A stretch of DNA of 64,000 nt from Blakeslea trispora (taxonomy: Eukaryota > Mucoromycota > Mucoromycetes > Mucorales > Choanephoraceae), in the NCBI GenBank assembly GCA_025331445.1, contig JAIWNE010000044.1:1-64000 (forward strand), written 5' to 3'. Below, piece after piece: positions 22,501 through 32,543 of this stretch. The notes beneath the pieces are model-generated. The model had not been told where the DNA came from. It saw only the letters and a program-made list of their open reading frames with translations, and did no database searches. The first letter of the stretch is position 1. Each line of letters starts with the position of its first letter. Made by a program: the position numbers and the translations under genes.

Positions 22501-25363
22501 CAGGAATGACTACTTCCGCATTCTCTTGATGCTGTTCAAACCATGGAAAGAAGAAAAAGCTGAGCTGATTGATGTTGACGCTGAACAGGTTTTCTTGCTA
22601 AACTCAAATGCTATCATGGAGGCGAAAAAAGAATTCAGAACCATTAGTGATGAAACGCTTGATGGATATCTAGCAGTTTTGGAAGATGAAAATGAAGAAA
22701 ATGAAGATGAAGATAATGAGCAACCTAGTCATAGAGTGTTATATTCTGAAAACGAAAATGATTTCAGCAGATATACTCTTGACATTGACGACTCTGAAGA
22801 AGGCAACTATCATAGAGAGGCAGATGCCGAAAATGATTTGAATTTGGGAACAGGCTCAACAAGCAACAGGACATATTGTGAAAAGCTCACTGTGCCCGAA
22901 CGATTGAGCAATCAAGATTTTAAAAGTTTGTTGACAAAACTCAACCTCAATCAACGGGATTATCTTTGTCATACGATTCACCATGTTCGTACCAACAAGG
23001 ATCGTACTGTTCGACAAATGTTCAACATAGCGTCATCAAATACAACTTGGAAGTCATTTGGACCATTCTATCATTTTGTGACTGGTGGTGCTGGAGTTGG
23101 TAAGAGTATGCTGATCAAGACGTTGTTTGAAGCCCTTTCTCGTGAGTTTGACAGCAACACTGAAAGAGACACGCTCTCTCCCTCCGTTCTTTTAACCGCT
23201 CCGACAGGCAAGGCAGCATTCGTAATTGGTGGCCAGACTGTGCATCAAGCATTCCACTTACCAGTAAATCAAAACCACGGCAACCAAGGTCTCCCCGAAC
23301 TTTCCTCTGATGTTAGTCATTCTATGTCTGTTGGTCTCAAAGATCTGAAAGTAGTCATCATTGATGAAATCAGCATGATATCTGACAAAATGCTTTCATA
23401 TGTTGATCAACGATTGAAGCATATTTTTGATAGAGACCTTCCCTTTGGTGGCGTGTCTGTTATTTGTGTTGGTGACTTTTTGCAACTACCTGCTGTACAA
23501 GCCAAGAACGTTTATTCTAGCAACGCCAAATCCAAAGATCTGTGGCACCTATTTCAAACGTTCAGACTAACAGAAATAATGAGACAAAGAGATGATCAAT
23601 CCTTTGCCATCGCACTAAACAACATGGCTGCAGGATCCATGACCTCTGATGATATTTGCTTGATTCGAAATTGCGTGCTAAGACTGACTACTGAAGAGCT
23701 TCAAGCCTTCAATGCACATGCTTCAAGAAACAGAAATGACACGAATTCTTCTCATGACAATATTGATCTACCTAGTCTTCCTCTTCCTCATCTCGATCGC
23801 ACTCGCACTACTGGGGCCCAAAATACTACCAGCTTTTCTGTGGGTGCAAGCACCGATAGCAACATGAGGGGTATATGCCTATTCAAGACCAATGAAGAAG
23901 TCCACAAAGCCAACAACAGCATTCTCATATCTATGAATACAGAAGGTGCAGTTTCTGTTGCTTTTGATAGAGTTACTGGCATGATGTCGAGTCAGTCTGC
24001 TGTTGATCATCTAATCCAAAGTGCTGATAGCGAAAACTTTGGCAATTTGAAGAATGGTGGTCTCATCAAGAAATTGCTGCTCAAGATAGGTGCTAGGTAC
24101 ATGATGACCAAGAACATTGATACAAGCGATGGCCTCGTAAACGGGGCAACAGGCTATCTCATGAAGATAAATTACGGAAGAAGATCCACTGTCGGAGCCA
24201 ATGCTGAAAGCTCGAATCAACAAGATTCCGGACCAGCAAAACCAATGAGATTGTGGGTGAAGTTTGAAGAGAACAGAGCAGGTTTGAAACTAAGAAGAAG
24301 ACAAGAAAGAATCAGAAGACTTGCAAGTATAAGTGATGACACCTGGACTATGATTGAGCCCACAGTCGGCACCATCAGCAAGAAGAAGGATGGCTCTCTA
24401 AGTCTTCAAAGAAAACAGTTCCCCGTTGTGCCTGCTGAAGCTATGACTGTTCACAAGTCTCAAGGTGGCACTTACGACTCTGTAGTTGTCTACGATATTG
24501 GTAAAAGAAGAATGGCTAGATCTGCATTGTATGTTGCTTGCTCAAGAGCAACTACAGCAGCCGGACTAAAGATAATAACAAAGGACAACAAATTCATTGC
24601 TCCTGCACCTATTTGGGCTGAAGAACAAAGCGATTTGGTTGAAGAACTACGAAGACAACATTCTGTTCAGCTGGTGCCATCATTCAAGCATTTATCAACA
24701 CGCTCGCCCAACAATGATGACATCCAAGTGATTTCCTACAATGTTGAGGGTTTAGGCCCTAATTTTAGGCAAATCACATCTGATTCTGTATTTCTTTCTT
24801 CAGATGTACTGCTGTTGAATGAGACATGGACAGAATCAACCAACGAATTTGTGCTGCCTGGCTTTCAGATGCTTTCTACTGTGGATCGAGAATTGGGCTC
24901 AAACCAAAAGATTGGCTCAAGATGCTATATATCTGACAGACTCTTGCAAAGATCATCCTTAGCTCCCCAAGCTTACTCTCGTCTTTTCCAGTCAGGCACA
25001 CGTACAATCAGTGTTGCTGCTGTTAAAGTACAAGATACTTTGTACTGTAGTATCTATGTCTCACCTCGGCCGATACTTTCTTTGTTGCTTGAAGCTTTGC
25101 ATTTCATTATAGAAAAAGACTATAGATATGTTGTGATTGCTGGTGACTTCAACATCGACTTCAATGTAGAATCTAGTTTAAGATCAAGCATACTGTCATT
25201 TATGAATAATAATGGTTTGAGTAGCGCCATTCCTTCGTCTGTAACATCAACAACAAGATTGAAAACAAAAATTGACAACACCTTTGTCAATTGCAAAGCC
25301 AAGTCTGCTAGTACTTATGTGTCGTTCACAGGCTACCATGGACCCTTATGGCTAGTGATTTAA
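19571..25363 (+). CDS. Helentron Rep-helicase-endonuclease
   Basis: This long ORF has no ATG at its start and is probably joined to an upstream exon. Approximate domains are: cysteine pairs CFCC and CMTC at residues 30-100; an acidic linker near 240-290; the HUH Rep domain with EFQQRG and SPHIHMLIW near 560-585; the two-tyrosine motif YVANYISK near 783; a Pif1-type helicase from about 1140 with GGAGVGKS (1172), PTGKAAF, IDEISM (1263), VGDFLQLPA and a C-terminal VHKSQGGTYDSV; and an EEP nuclease from about 1715 with SYNVEG, LNETW and AGDFNID. EEP after the helicase marks a Helentron. It nicks DNA, unwinds it and drives rolling-circle transposition in the nucleus. A stop-free 60-nt intron at 21237-21296 is included in the raw frame; the true protein lacks those 20 residues. 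Confidence 0.9.
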   Translation: MTDSIVFQINLEWQAVTDEYEDSIRLGPTIICFCCGNLFFKRSTCLVSKNQLISWGCDEEIVLGAFWGLHHNVFQGHNMVAREGNDEDDAKYRSCMTCRASLKKTKLPTIALSHGLHFPEKVECVNRLSRLEERLVAPRHIFQSLWTHKGLHGQFRSKGAIVNVPVNVDTSKSSLPRNLDDTSTVHVHLARKMTYLKNYMQGVIKPDYVWTAVRYLLGTPLYVAHDVDVVDEEEWTTLNLRQDGSNESVEVNEDELGDIFEEDFGPDDDEQGSDNQAETNENNGSQSEEQVDGVGEANAGVQETLLVDNNTVLRIAPAEGNTPLSIIMDQDCDFLAFPKIFFGQKLVTTSCVPYQSMVKSMTRSFDRRVASRADCLLFFDRKIQLLKMKSNLNIIIRKRTMKANGEDSERAITVDDVSNPENVNALLNLDQAYKVFTGIRSSGSYWKGQKQNVMAMIAQIGIPTIFLTVSAAEAFWPELLVILKKVVDNDVITEIQSNELSYAEKARLIQSDPVICARYFDHRFRVLKKTWSHEAGPFTGYKIKEYYYRVEFQQRGRQKEKFFKHMLMANLCYFKGSPHIHMLIWLKDAPVFNNKTGTESNQQEACDFVDKLVTCKGEWDGTPHAKNIEECNENTWRTLVDSRLSHKHTHTCIRKRGGKEVCRFNIPFPPMKETRLLTPVEDLEFAAEEKNRLKALNKRINMYLNDNMSTLTQSNMSFEDFLIELNIATYNDYLNALRINLKLNKIFIKRSTNAIVTNNYNTKVFGLMRSNMDIQYILDPYACCEYVANYISKALGEIFQKHRNNPSSKAMSMLGLLINTYYNTSEISAQEACYNLLGINIAESSTVTVHIPTLRLDKRTRTLKSGQDLVDLPADSTEWYQPGLIEHYVARPDELSHLNLAQFAAYFEFSKKHPRRQQTNRPVDEVENEDNVPDEVLEEGAAVDAGKIFTLKNRQGFVKRRGKSKVIRYFKGNIDKDRNDYFRILLMLFKPWKEEKAELIDVDAEQVFLLNSNAIMEAKKEFRTISDETLDGYLAVLEDENEENEDEDNEQPSHRVLYSENENDFSRYTLDIDDSEEGNYHREADAENDLNLGTGSTSNRTYCEKLTVPERLSNQDFKSLLTKLNLNQRDYLCHTIHHVRTNKDRTVRQMFNIASSNTTWKSFGPFYHFVTGGAGVGKSMLIKTLFEALSREFDSNTERDTLSPSVLLTAPTGKAAFVIGGQTVHQAFHLPVNQNHGNQGLPELSSDVSHSMSVGLKDLKVVIIDEISMISDKMLSYVDQRLKHIFDRDLPFGGVSVICVGDFLQLPAVQAKNVYSSNAKSKDLWHLFQTFRLTEIMRQRDDQSFAIALNNMAAGSMTSDDICLIRNCVLRLTTEELQAFNAHASRNRNDTNSSHDNIDLPSLPLPHLDRTRTTGAQNTTSFSVGASTDSNMRGICLFKTNEEVHKANNSILISMNTEGAVSVAFDRVTGMMSSQSAVDHLIQSADSENFGNLKNGGLIKKLLLKIGARYMMTKNIDTSDGLVNGATGYLMKINYGRRSTVGANAESSNQQDSGPAKPMRLWVKFEENRAGLKLRRRQERIRRLASISDDTWTMIEPTVGTISKKKDGSLSLQRKQFPVVPAEAMTVHKSQGGTYDSVVVYDIGKRRMARSALYVACSRATTAAGLKIITKDNKFIAPAPIWAEEQSDLVEELRRQHSVQLVPSFKHLSTRSPNNDDIQVISYNVEGLGPNFRQITSDSVFLSSDVLLLNETWTESTNEFVLPGFQMLSTVDRELGSNQKIGSRCYISDRLLQRSSLAPQAYSRLFQSGTRTISVAAVKVQDTLYCSIYVSPRPILSLLLEALHFIIEKDYRYVVIAGDFNIDFNVESSLRSSILSFMNNNGLSSAIPSSVTSTTRLKTKIDNTFVNCKAKSASTYVSFTGYHGPLWLVI
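21237..21296 (+). other. Stop-free 60-nt intron inside the Helentron Rep domain
   Basis: It begins GTAGGC, has a GGCTAAC branch site and ends TTTTAAAG. Removing it joins EFQQRG directly to SPHIHMLIW, the contiguous form usual in Helitron Rep proteins. Its length is a multiple of three and it has no stop, so it is invisible to frame-based prediction. Confidence 0.85.
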
Positions 25364-25433
25364 TTTAAAGAAAAAATGACTTGAATAAACATTTTATCTT
25401 TTATTGAGAACTGTTGAGCTTTGATTCTGATCT

Positions 25434-25452
25434 ATGGCGTATAAAACGCCAT
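25434..25452 (+). repeat. Helentron B 3' terminal hairpin
   Basis: Seven-base perfect stem ATGGCGT/ACGCCAT with a 5-nt loop, 27 bp from the 3' end. In copy A the first base pair is changed (stem GGCGT/ACGCC at 2789-2803). Such hairpins act as rolling-circle terminators in Helitrons. Confidence 0.85.
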
Positions 25453-25479
25453 GGATTTGGTGCCTCCGGTCAGCAAAAG

Positions 25480-26051
25480 TTTTTTTTCTCCCTTCTATGA
25501 TAACAGGTACCTTCTATTCCCCATAGTCTGACTTAGTAGACTCCAAAGCAAGCAAAAGTGCTTCTGCTTCGTGGCTTGTACAGAGTGAAAGTCGATTTTT
25601 TTGTCAATGCGTTGACCAAGTGAAAAAAAGAAATAGAGTTTATTTAACAAATCTTGCTAAACTCTTCAAACAAAACGTTTAAGCTAGCCTCCCTGGCAAA
25701 GGCGATGAAGATATAGATACAGCCGATAAATAATTGCATTTTTGTACTTTGAAGTGGCTGACCAGTTTCGATCTGCTGTGCTACAAAAGCTGACAGAAAC
25801 CAGTTGAATAAACATGCACTTGAAGCAATAAATACTATTATGTTTAGTTTTGATGAGAAAATAGGATATGATATTTATGGCTCAGACAAAAGGACATGGC
25901 TTTTTCGGTACAAATTTTGACATCAAAGGTTGGCACTGAGGAAAGTACTGCTTGCAGCTGTTGAAGAGGATATAAACAGCCCTGAGGTATTCTATTTCGA
26001 AAAGACAAACTGTCAATAAAAAGTTTTATGGCAAGTCTCAAAACAGTGCCT

Positions 26052-26088
<37 letters not shown>

Positions 26089-26832
26089 GAACTATTCTAA
26101 GGCTAGAAACAAACTTGCTGATTTCGATATCAGGGAGTCTACAGTCATTAAATTCAGATCGATTTAACGATCTGATTTCGTTTACTTTAGCTTTACCACA
26201 GATCATTACATGGTAATTAAATAGAACTTTTGTAGCAGGAAGAATGCAAAGGATATACACTTTCCATCACAAATGTTTTTTAGAATTTATTTTTTAAAGA
26301 ACACATCAACACATAAGCTTTACCTTGCATTCCCAAATCCTCAAAAATATCCCATGACATTGCTAAATAGACAAGAAGTGGTGTACTTTTACAATTCGGC
26401 AAAAACTAGTATGTTATATGACCACCATTTACCTCAATGAACAATCTACATAGATTTAAGTGTCAAAACGTTTCTTACTTTGAAACACTTTTGTAGGGTA
26501 GTGCATGATGATTTCAAAGCACGATATCACAACTTGCTATAGAAAAACCCAAAATTCTATCTCAAGATGTACACGTTACTATCTGATAGGTTTTATCCAA
26601 TGTTCATTACTGATTTCCATTCCCTCTCCATCTTTTGCGTACTCTATCATATTCATTAATACAAGCAAGTGTTTAGATTATATTTTTTGTTACCCTGTAA
26701 CTCACTGCTGTTTTTGAACCAATTGTTTTTAGAGATTTGATTTGATTTTCAAAAAAGAAAAACAAAAAAGGTCGAATAAAGTATATAAAGCCAAGTATTA
26801 TTCTTATAGAAAAAGCAACAACAACATCATCA
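25480..26832. other. Non-coding flank with partial 166-bp unit and long T-run
   Basis: 25487-25532 is the reverse complement of the end of the 166-bp unit found between the two Helentrons. A T-run of about 26 lies at 26057-26083. No credible gene is seen in the remainder; short frames there lack neighbours or codon bias. Confidence 0.5.
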
Positions 26833-28380
26833 TTAAAAATTTATTAAAAAAAAAGAATCAATAATTGATTCTGGCAATGATCTTTCATCTTCTGCTTCTA
26901 TGCTTGCTGCTTTACAGCTGCCGTAGAGCTCACCCAAACGAATCAACTTTGTCAAGACAAGAGTTATACTGGCTATTTCATTGAGAGTAGTCGGTATTCT
27001 GAAGCTCTCAACTTCAACACACACGTACATTGTTCTTGACAAGTACTTAGTTACAAAGAAGCGCATCATGTTTTCTATAGAGATGTGAGTTTGAAGATGA
27101 TTTTACGTTGTGTTGGTAAAAGAAGCTTACCTTGTACAACAAAGGTCAAGAAAAAGTTGTACTTTGTCTGTGAAATTGCTGTCTTTGCATACTTCATTAT
27201 CTTGATCAAATCCTTCTTCTTCTTCGAGTCATCATTGCACATGCTTGGCTTTATCTCGCCAAAGCATTCTTGTTGTGCACGCTTATTGATAATCCGAGAC
27301 ACTTTGTAGTCTGGGCGCCAATTTGAATCATTGCAAACATTGTTTGACCTAGAGATAGCAAGGAAGGTTTAACATACCAATAACCAACATCTTTCTATTA
27401 GACATCTTACATATGTGGCATGATATAGACATCTTTCTTAAATATTGCCTTCATTATAATATGTACAAAGCTTGCAGTCAAATGATTTTCTGACATGACT
27501 ACTTCTTCTTCGGGTACTTCATCTAGCAAGCTGAACACCATCTTTACCACTTGAAACACTTGTTCATCTTCTATGTCAACGAGTAACTCATTGATTGCTT
27601 TCTGTGCTTCAAACAAATTTTTTTCTTTGGCAAAGTCATCCAAGATATCTTCTAGTGCAGCCTTAATGTCTTCAGGGAACTTTTTCTTCAATGACTTGTA
27701 GACTGCTTGATGACTGACTCGAAAGTCATGGGCAAGGGAGCTTGGGAACACATCCTTGAACACTTGACTTGTTTGTTTGAGAATGTCAAGGTATAGAATG
27801 TTGTCGATCGCACTACAGTATACATTAGGCGTTAGATACCAAAAGAGAGTCTCAGCTTTTTTTAATCAATAACATTTACGCAATTTCTTGAATGCCAAAA
27901 GGATCGTTGCTATTTTTTATGATTTCAAGGCTCAGCTGCTTGTATTTGTTGAATAGGTCTTCAACATCGTGTTCACCAAACATTAGAGGGCTGTTGCTGA
28001 TGCAAACTTCCCATTCAGAGATATCATTGATCAAGGCTGTTTGAGTTATTGCTGATCTAGATACAGTTCTTATAGTTGACATGGTAGTGTCTTGTTCAGG
28101 AAACAAAATCTTCTTCCAACGAATAGAACCACTGTTGGTCTAATAAAAGTAAAAATCAGATTGTTTTGTTATGAAGGGCTTTATTTCAAGACATTACCAT
28201 TTTGACATTATGTGCCTTGGCTTGCTTCTGAAAGCATCTACGCACAAAAACTTGGTAATTTGGGACAATATTACAAGCTTCGCGCATTAAATCAGCGTTT
28301 TCTTGAATGAAGCTTAGAAGACTAGCATCATTTGTGTCGTCTTTTCTTGCTTGGATATATTTGTTTATTGCTTGATTTAT
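26833..28380 (-). CDS. Multi-exon hypothetical protein with a GEIKPS motif
   Basis: At least five exons can be chained on the minus strand. One covers about 28199-28380 (QENADLMREACNIVPNYQ); one about 27880-28140; one about 27410-27810; one about 27130-27340, with the sequence NWRPDYKVSRIIN followed by GEIKPS; and the last 26833-27075. Introns are short with GT/AG borders and frames continue across them. There is no signal peptide or membrane segment. The W-x-P-D ... GEIKP pattern is one I associate, from memory only, with a large family of uncharacterised mucoralean proteins. I do not know its function. No initiating ATG was found at the 5' end: a stop lies just upstream of 28380, so the first exon is either missing, short and distant, or the gene is truncated. 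Confidence 0.6.
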
Positions 28381-29197
28381 AAGGTGTTTAAGTAAAATGT
28401 ATTAAATTGTTCTTGTTAGAGATATATACCGTTTATAATTTTTTCGCTTGTATGAGAGGGCATGTTTGGCTATATGTGTTAGTTTTAGAAGAAAAGAAAA
28501 GGTTCGTACAGTCACCCAAAGTTGGAATTGGGCTATTTTTATGGCTAAAGTTAGATAGACTCAATACACCTTCAATTATGGGTGACTGTGTGAGAAAAAC
28601 AGACCTTCTCTTCACTTTGTGTAGTGATACACAAAGTAAAGAGTTTCATCTATTCCTTCTGCTCGCTACAGGACGACACTTCATTCCCTATATCTTCATA
28701 GTTGCCTAACTCTCTACCTTTCTCAAATATGGACACTATTACGAGTATTGACATCAGCTCTGACTTGTATCCTACCCTGCAAAAGCAGGTTAGCGATCTC
28801 ATCTCGTAAATGGACACTAACTTGTCTAGCCTGACAACCAAACGTCACTGCTATCATTGCAGGATTAACAAATGGAATATCTAGACTCACAACAGTTACA
28901 AGATGTCATGTGATGCTAATGGCGATCATAATATCTCAAGTCTTGTAGAACTACGAAGATGTCACTGATTTATTACTTGGGTCTCAATGCAAGAGTCAGA
29001 AGGTTGGTCTGCTATAAATAGTTGTTCATTGGTAGATAAGATGAGGTGTGACAAATACAGACATTGTTCATCAAAGACCGAGTCATTCCACATACTCAAT
29101 TGAATAGTACAATTAGAAGTAGTCTCTTGATTAGCTAGAAGAACAAATTCAATCTACTTTGAATTTTTCCGGATAAAACGACCAAGTTGAGCCTTGG
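28381..29197. other. Degenerate intergenic region
   Basis: Only short, broken frames occur. A possible relic at 28728-28950 reads for about 27 codons from ATG before a stop. No repeat ends or RNA genes are seen. Confidence 0.35.
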
Positions 29198-29899
29198 TTG
29201 TACTTTGTCTTTTTTGTTTCATCTAAAAGCCCACTTATACAACAGACTTGTCCTCCTCGCCAGCCCATACCCGCTGTTTCAGAACCGTCAGCAACAGCAC
29301 CTGCTCTAATTGCTGATCCCTCTAAGGTTACCTATGTGGCGTTTTCTGTTACACCTCCTGTACGTTACTCTTCACATCACAGCAAGCCTACTTCTTGTAA
29401 GATAACTTCTGTTGCCCTTTCCTTTTCCCCACCTTTCTCTAGTATAGGATTTAACTACATCTATCTCTGCACTTACTACCGATATCCTCTCCAAGAAATG
29501 TGCCTCAAATTGCACAAGCTTGGACTGAACTGAGGCTGCATACTTGATCTCCACTACCTTGCTCGCAACACGCTAGCTGTATTACTTCACAACAACTACA
29601 GTAGCCTAGACGTGAAATTGGATTGAGTTTCATGTTTTTTATCACGAAAAAATTCTAATTTCAATCACAGGCGACTGTATGCTGATGAAGCTACTACCCT
29701 TCTCCGTTCACACTCTGTGACATTGATCAAGGGCTCTGATTCTTTGCACTCTTCTGTTTTTTACAATCCTGCTTTTCAAGACAAGAATGTAAACACAGGA
29801 GCTAATGAAGCTCTGCGTTTGCAACATGATCGCTGCCTAGCAGTGCTTTCTCATCTATCTTACTTTATACGTCGTGCAGTTGTCCTTGAGTTCCTTTAG
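29198..29899 (+). pseudogene. Decayed ORF, possibly a retroelement Gag/ORF1-like gene
   Basis: Two stretches appear to belong to one former protein. The first (29198-29533) is Pro/Ser/Thr-rich and ends LHKLGLN. After a stop the same frame gives LDLHYLARNTLAVLLHNNYSS. A second stretch (29670-29899) includes RRLYADEATTLLRSHSVTLIKGS, split by frame, and LRLQHDRCLAVLSHL. The arrangement of a low-complexity N-terminus followed by a helical domain would suit an ORF1/Gag protein of a fungal retroelement, but I cannot name the family. No reverse transcriptase motif is found nearby. Confidence 0.35.
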
Positions 29900-30256
29900 T
29901 GGAAATGGGTCACATATACTGACATTTCTTCCCTTTGCCCCCTTTTCATTCTTCCACCACGGTAGTATTCACATATCTCCCATCCTCCTACCTTTATTCT
30001 TCGATTCCCTGTCTTTTTCTTTCCCTCGCAATGACATTTAAAGGACTTTGTGGCAATTGCACCATATCGAGTATGATATTGTATAATAACAACGACTTAG
30101 ATAAAAAGCGAGCCACTAATTTCAAAACACATTACATAATTAGAAGTGCAAAATTAACAAATGCAACTAATCAGGCTTAAAGCAGCAGATCAAGGATTGT
30201 TTTAGGAAAGACAAACAAATATTATTCTTATAATTCCTGAACAAAGTGTAGTAAAA
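29900..30256. other. Non-coding gap
   Basis: AT-rich sequence up to the stop codon of the MFS transporter; it would contain that gene's 3' UTR. Nothing else is recognised. Confidence 0.4.
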
Positions 30257-32367
30257 CTAGGGTGCCACCATCACAGGCTTTGAGTTGAGTGATTTGATAA
30301 AATTATCTGCTGTAGATTCATCTTCTTGTGCTTCCTCATCTTCGGTATCAGACAAGATAGATTCTGCAAAACTTTCTGGCCGTATGCTATGGATAATGGA
30401 TTTCTTGCTTGAGCTCTGGCTAAAAACAATAATGTCTTCCATGCTCTTGGCCTTCTCTTTTGGTTCAGCGAAGAGCAGCATCCAGGGTATACAAGTCAGT
30501 AAGAGCATTCCTAGCGAGAAACATAACCAAAAGAAGCCAATCACATCGGTCAAGTTTTTGATAAAGATGCCAGTGAAAAATCCTATGCCTGAGGTAAAAC
30601 AGACTGTAGCAGCAATAGGAGTGGATGTTCTCTGTTCTCGTATTATGTCCTGACGCATATTATAATAGCGGAACACGATTTGTTGCATAATATTGATGGT
30701 TGTTACTAGCGTAGAAGCAGCTAAAGCAGCTAAAGTTGTACCACTAAATACAAGTGCAGAAGCAATACTCTGTACATTTTGATTAGGCACACCAATCCAG
30801 ATAAATGCAGAGACGCATATAATGACCGATGTGAGCGAAATGTTTTTGGGTTCGAAACGATCACATAGCCATCCGCTCACAAATGCAGATACAGTACATG
30901 GAAGCAGAAAAGTACCTGTCATCACACTTTGAGAAAACGCATTAATGATGTTCAGATGATTCTCTAACTCTAGTAGTAATGCAGACTGTTGAAAGAGAGG
31001 ATGTTTAAAATGTGTCTCCAATCAATACAAGTAGGTGAGATCTTACCTTCAATGTACCAACAATGATAGAAATGGCGACGATTTGGTACAACAAAGACAT
31101 AAATTGTCCTGAAGAAAGTAAACAAAAGAAAATCGATTCTTTAAAGGACAATGTCATTGTATCTTTCATCTCTTTTTCAAATACAGGAGGTTGATTTAAA
31201 TTGATAGTAGACATGGATGAACTTTTACTCCACTTTCCAGCTGTTTCTGGCATGGTTCTTGTGTAAGATAATGCCTTAAGCTCCAATTCTCCTTGGATAG
31301 ATGAGGTGTTCTGCTCTGGCTGCAACCATTCTTCAAGAGTAGATGTTTTTTCTATCACCATGATCTGTAGCAAACATGGCATAATACCAACAGTCAATAC
31401 TGAATATAACAAAGCTTGATAGCTCACATAATAATAGAAAGCTAATCGAGATAATAATGACAATAAAAGTGTTGATAAACAGACCATCTTCGAAGCAATG
31501 ATAATAATTACCTCCTGATATTGTAGAGAAATCAAACTATTAATCCATTGATCCATTCATTTTATTTGGTTTCTTACCTGATACAATTGATCCCAAGGAA
31601 AGCCCTAAAGGGAAAAGACATCCAATCAAGCCCACCATCAGTCCTAATTTTTGCCGAGGCCATCTGTCTGAAATCATCGCAAAACTCATCAACCAAGTTG
31701 AGCAATTTGAAAACCCTTGAAAGAATTTAGATACGAGTATAATCCAATATCTATTTGCCATCATCAAGGCACAACAAGATCCAATAGCAAGCGTTGAACT
31801 CAAGAACATAGGTATTCGTCGCTGATTTGTGTGATACCCTATCCAACCAAATAAAACGGAGCCCACTAGAATCCAATGAAAGATTAGTACATTGAAGAAT
31901 TTTTCATCAATGGTTTACCTAAAAGGCCCAACAGATACGCTCCAGACAGAATATAGTCCATCCATTCTGTTGAAATGAGAGAAATACTACTCGTTAGTTG
32001 TGGCTGATTGTTCCGGAAATGATACTCGATGATGTATGATGAAATGATCAATATTGAAGGGTTAAGATAGATCTATATAAAGTTAGTCATCCTCTACTTG
32101 AATGTGATGTGTACACTCACACTGGCAAAAATACTGAGTGAGGCAGTTAGCGATATATAAAAATCAGACGAACGATATCTGAAGAAATAAGGATGCCTCT
32201 TTCCCGGTAAAGCATTGGTCTTAACATGCTTTATCTCAACTGTAAAAAAAAAAGCGTTGTCAATTGATAGTTTATTGGCTCATTTCTCTTGACTTACTTG
32301 GACTTTGCTTGATATAAGGCTGCTTCTTAAAGATAGCATGAAAAAAGGATACTGTTTTCATATTCAT
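30257..32367 (-). CDS. Major facilitator superfamily transporter
   Basis: Start is at ATG 32367-32365 with a second ATG two codons on. Short introns separate about six exons. Multiple hydrophobic helices are present. Motif-like features of drug:H+ antiporters occur after helix 2 (GSVLFGWIGYHTNQRRIP) and in helix 4-5 (FFQGFSNCSTWLMSFAMISDRWPRQKLG). A hydrophilic central loop (about 31180-31330) splits two six-helix halves, and an acidic, serine-rich cytoplasmic tail ends at 30257. It probably moves a small solute across the plasma or vacuolar membrane by proton coupling. Substrate cannot be deduced; the pattern is closer to vesicular amine/multidrug antiporters than to sugar porters. Its 3' end faces the decayed region at 29.9 kb and its 5' end lies 177 bp from the UGGT stop codon on the same strand. 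Confidence 0.8.
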
Positions 32368-32543
32368 ATTGTCTAGAAGTACATGAAGAAGTAAAAGAAT
32401 ATGTTTCTGTTTATTTTGAGTCTTTTTATTGTGTGTATAAAAGATTTACATTTTTCTAATTTCGGTTTGAATTGAAAAAAATGTAGTCTCTTTAATTCCG
32501 CTATGTAAATAATACAGCATAATAGACAACAAAATGAATTTGT

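Larger units (their letters stand above)
18521..25479 (+). mobile_element. Helentron copy B, apparently complete
   Basis: The 5' end is a T-run followed by GGCGTTTTATACGG at 18521. The 3' end has a perfect ATGGCGT/ACGCCAT hairpin (25434-25452) and CAGCAAAAG ending at 25479, followed by T's. The first 12 bases of the element are the reverse complement of the right half of the 3' hairpin, giving the subterminal inverted repeats typical of Helentrons. The leader 18521-19098 is non-coding. The gene encodes Rep, Pif1-type helicase and EEP nuclease domains. With its termini and main ORF intact it may be autonomous, though the first exon contains a problem stop. Confidence 0.88.

Noticed and set aside
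20322..24223. Minus-strand ORFs inside the Helentron B gene
   Set aside because: They mirror the coding strand, recur as plus-strand mirrors in copy A and carry no family signature.
12108..25479. Possibility that the Helentron palindrome is an assembly fold-back
   Set aside because: The arms carry distinct substitutions, several indels and different outer flanks, so two separate copies are the better reading; long reads would settle it.
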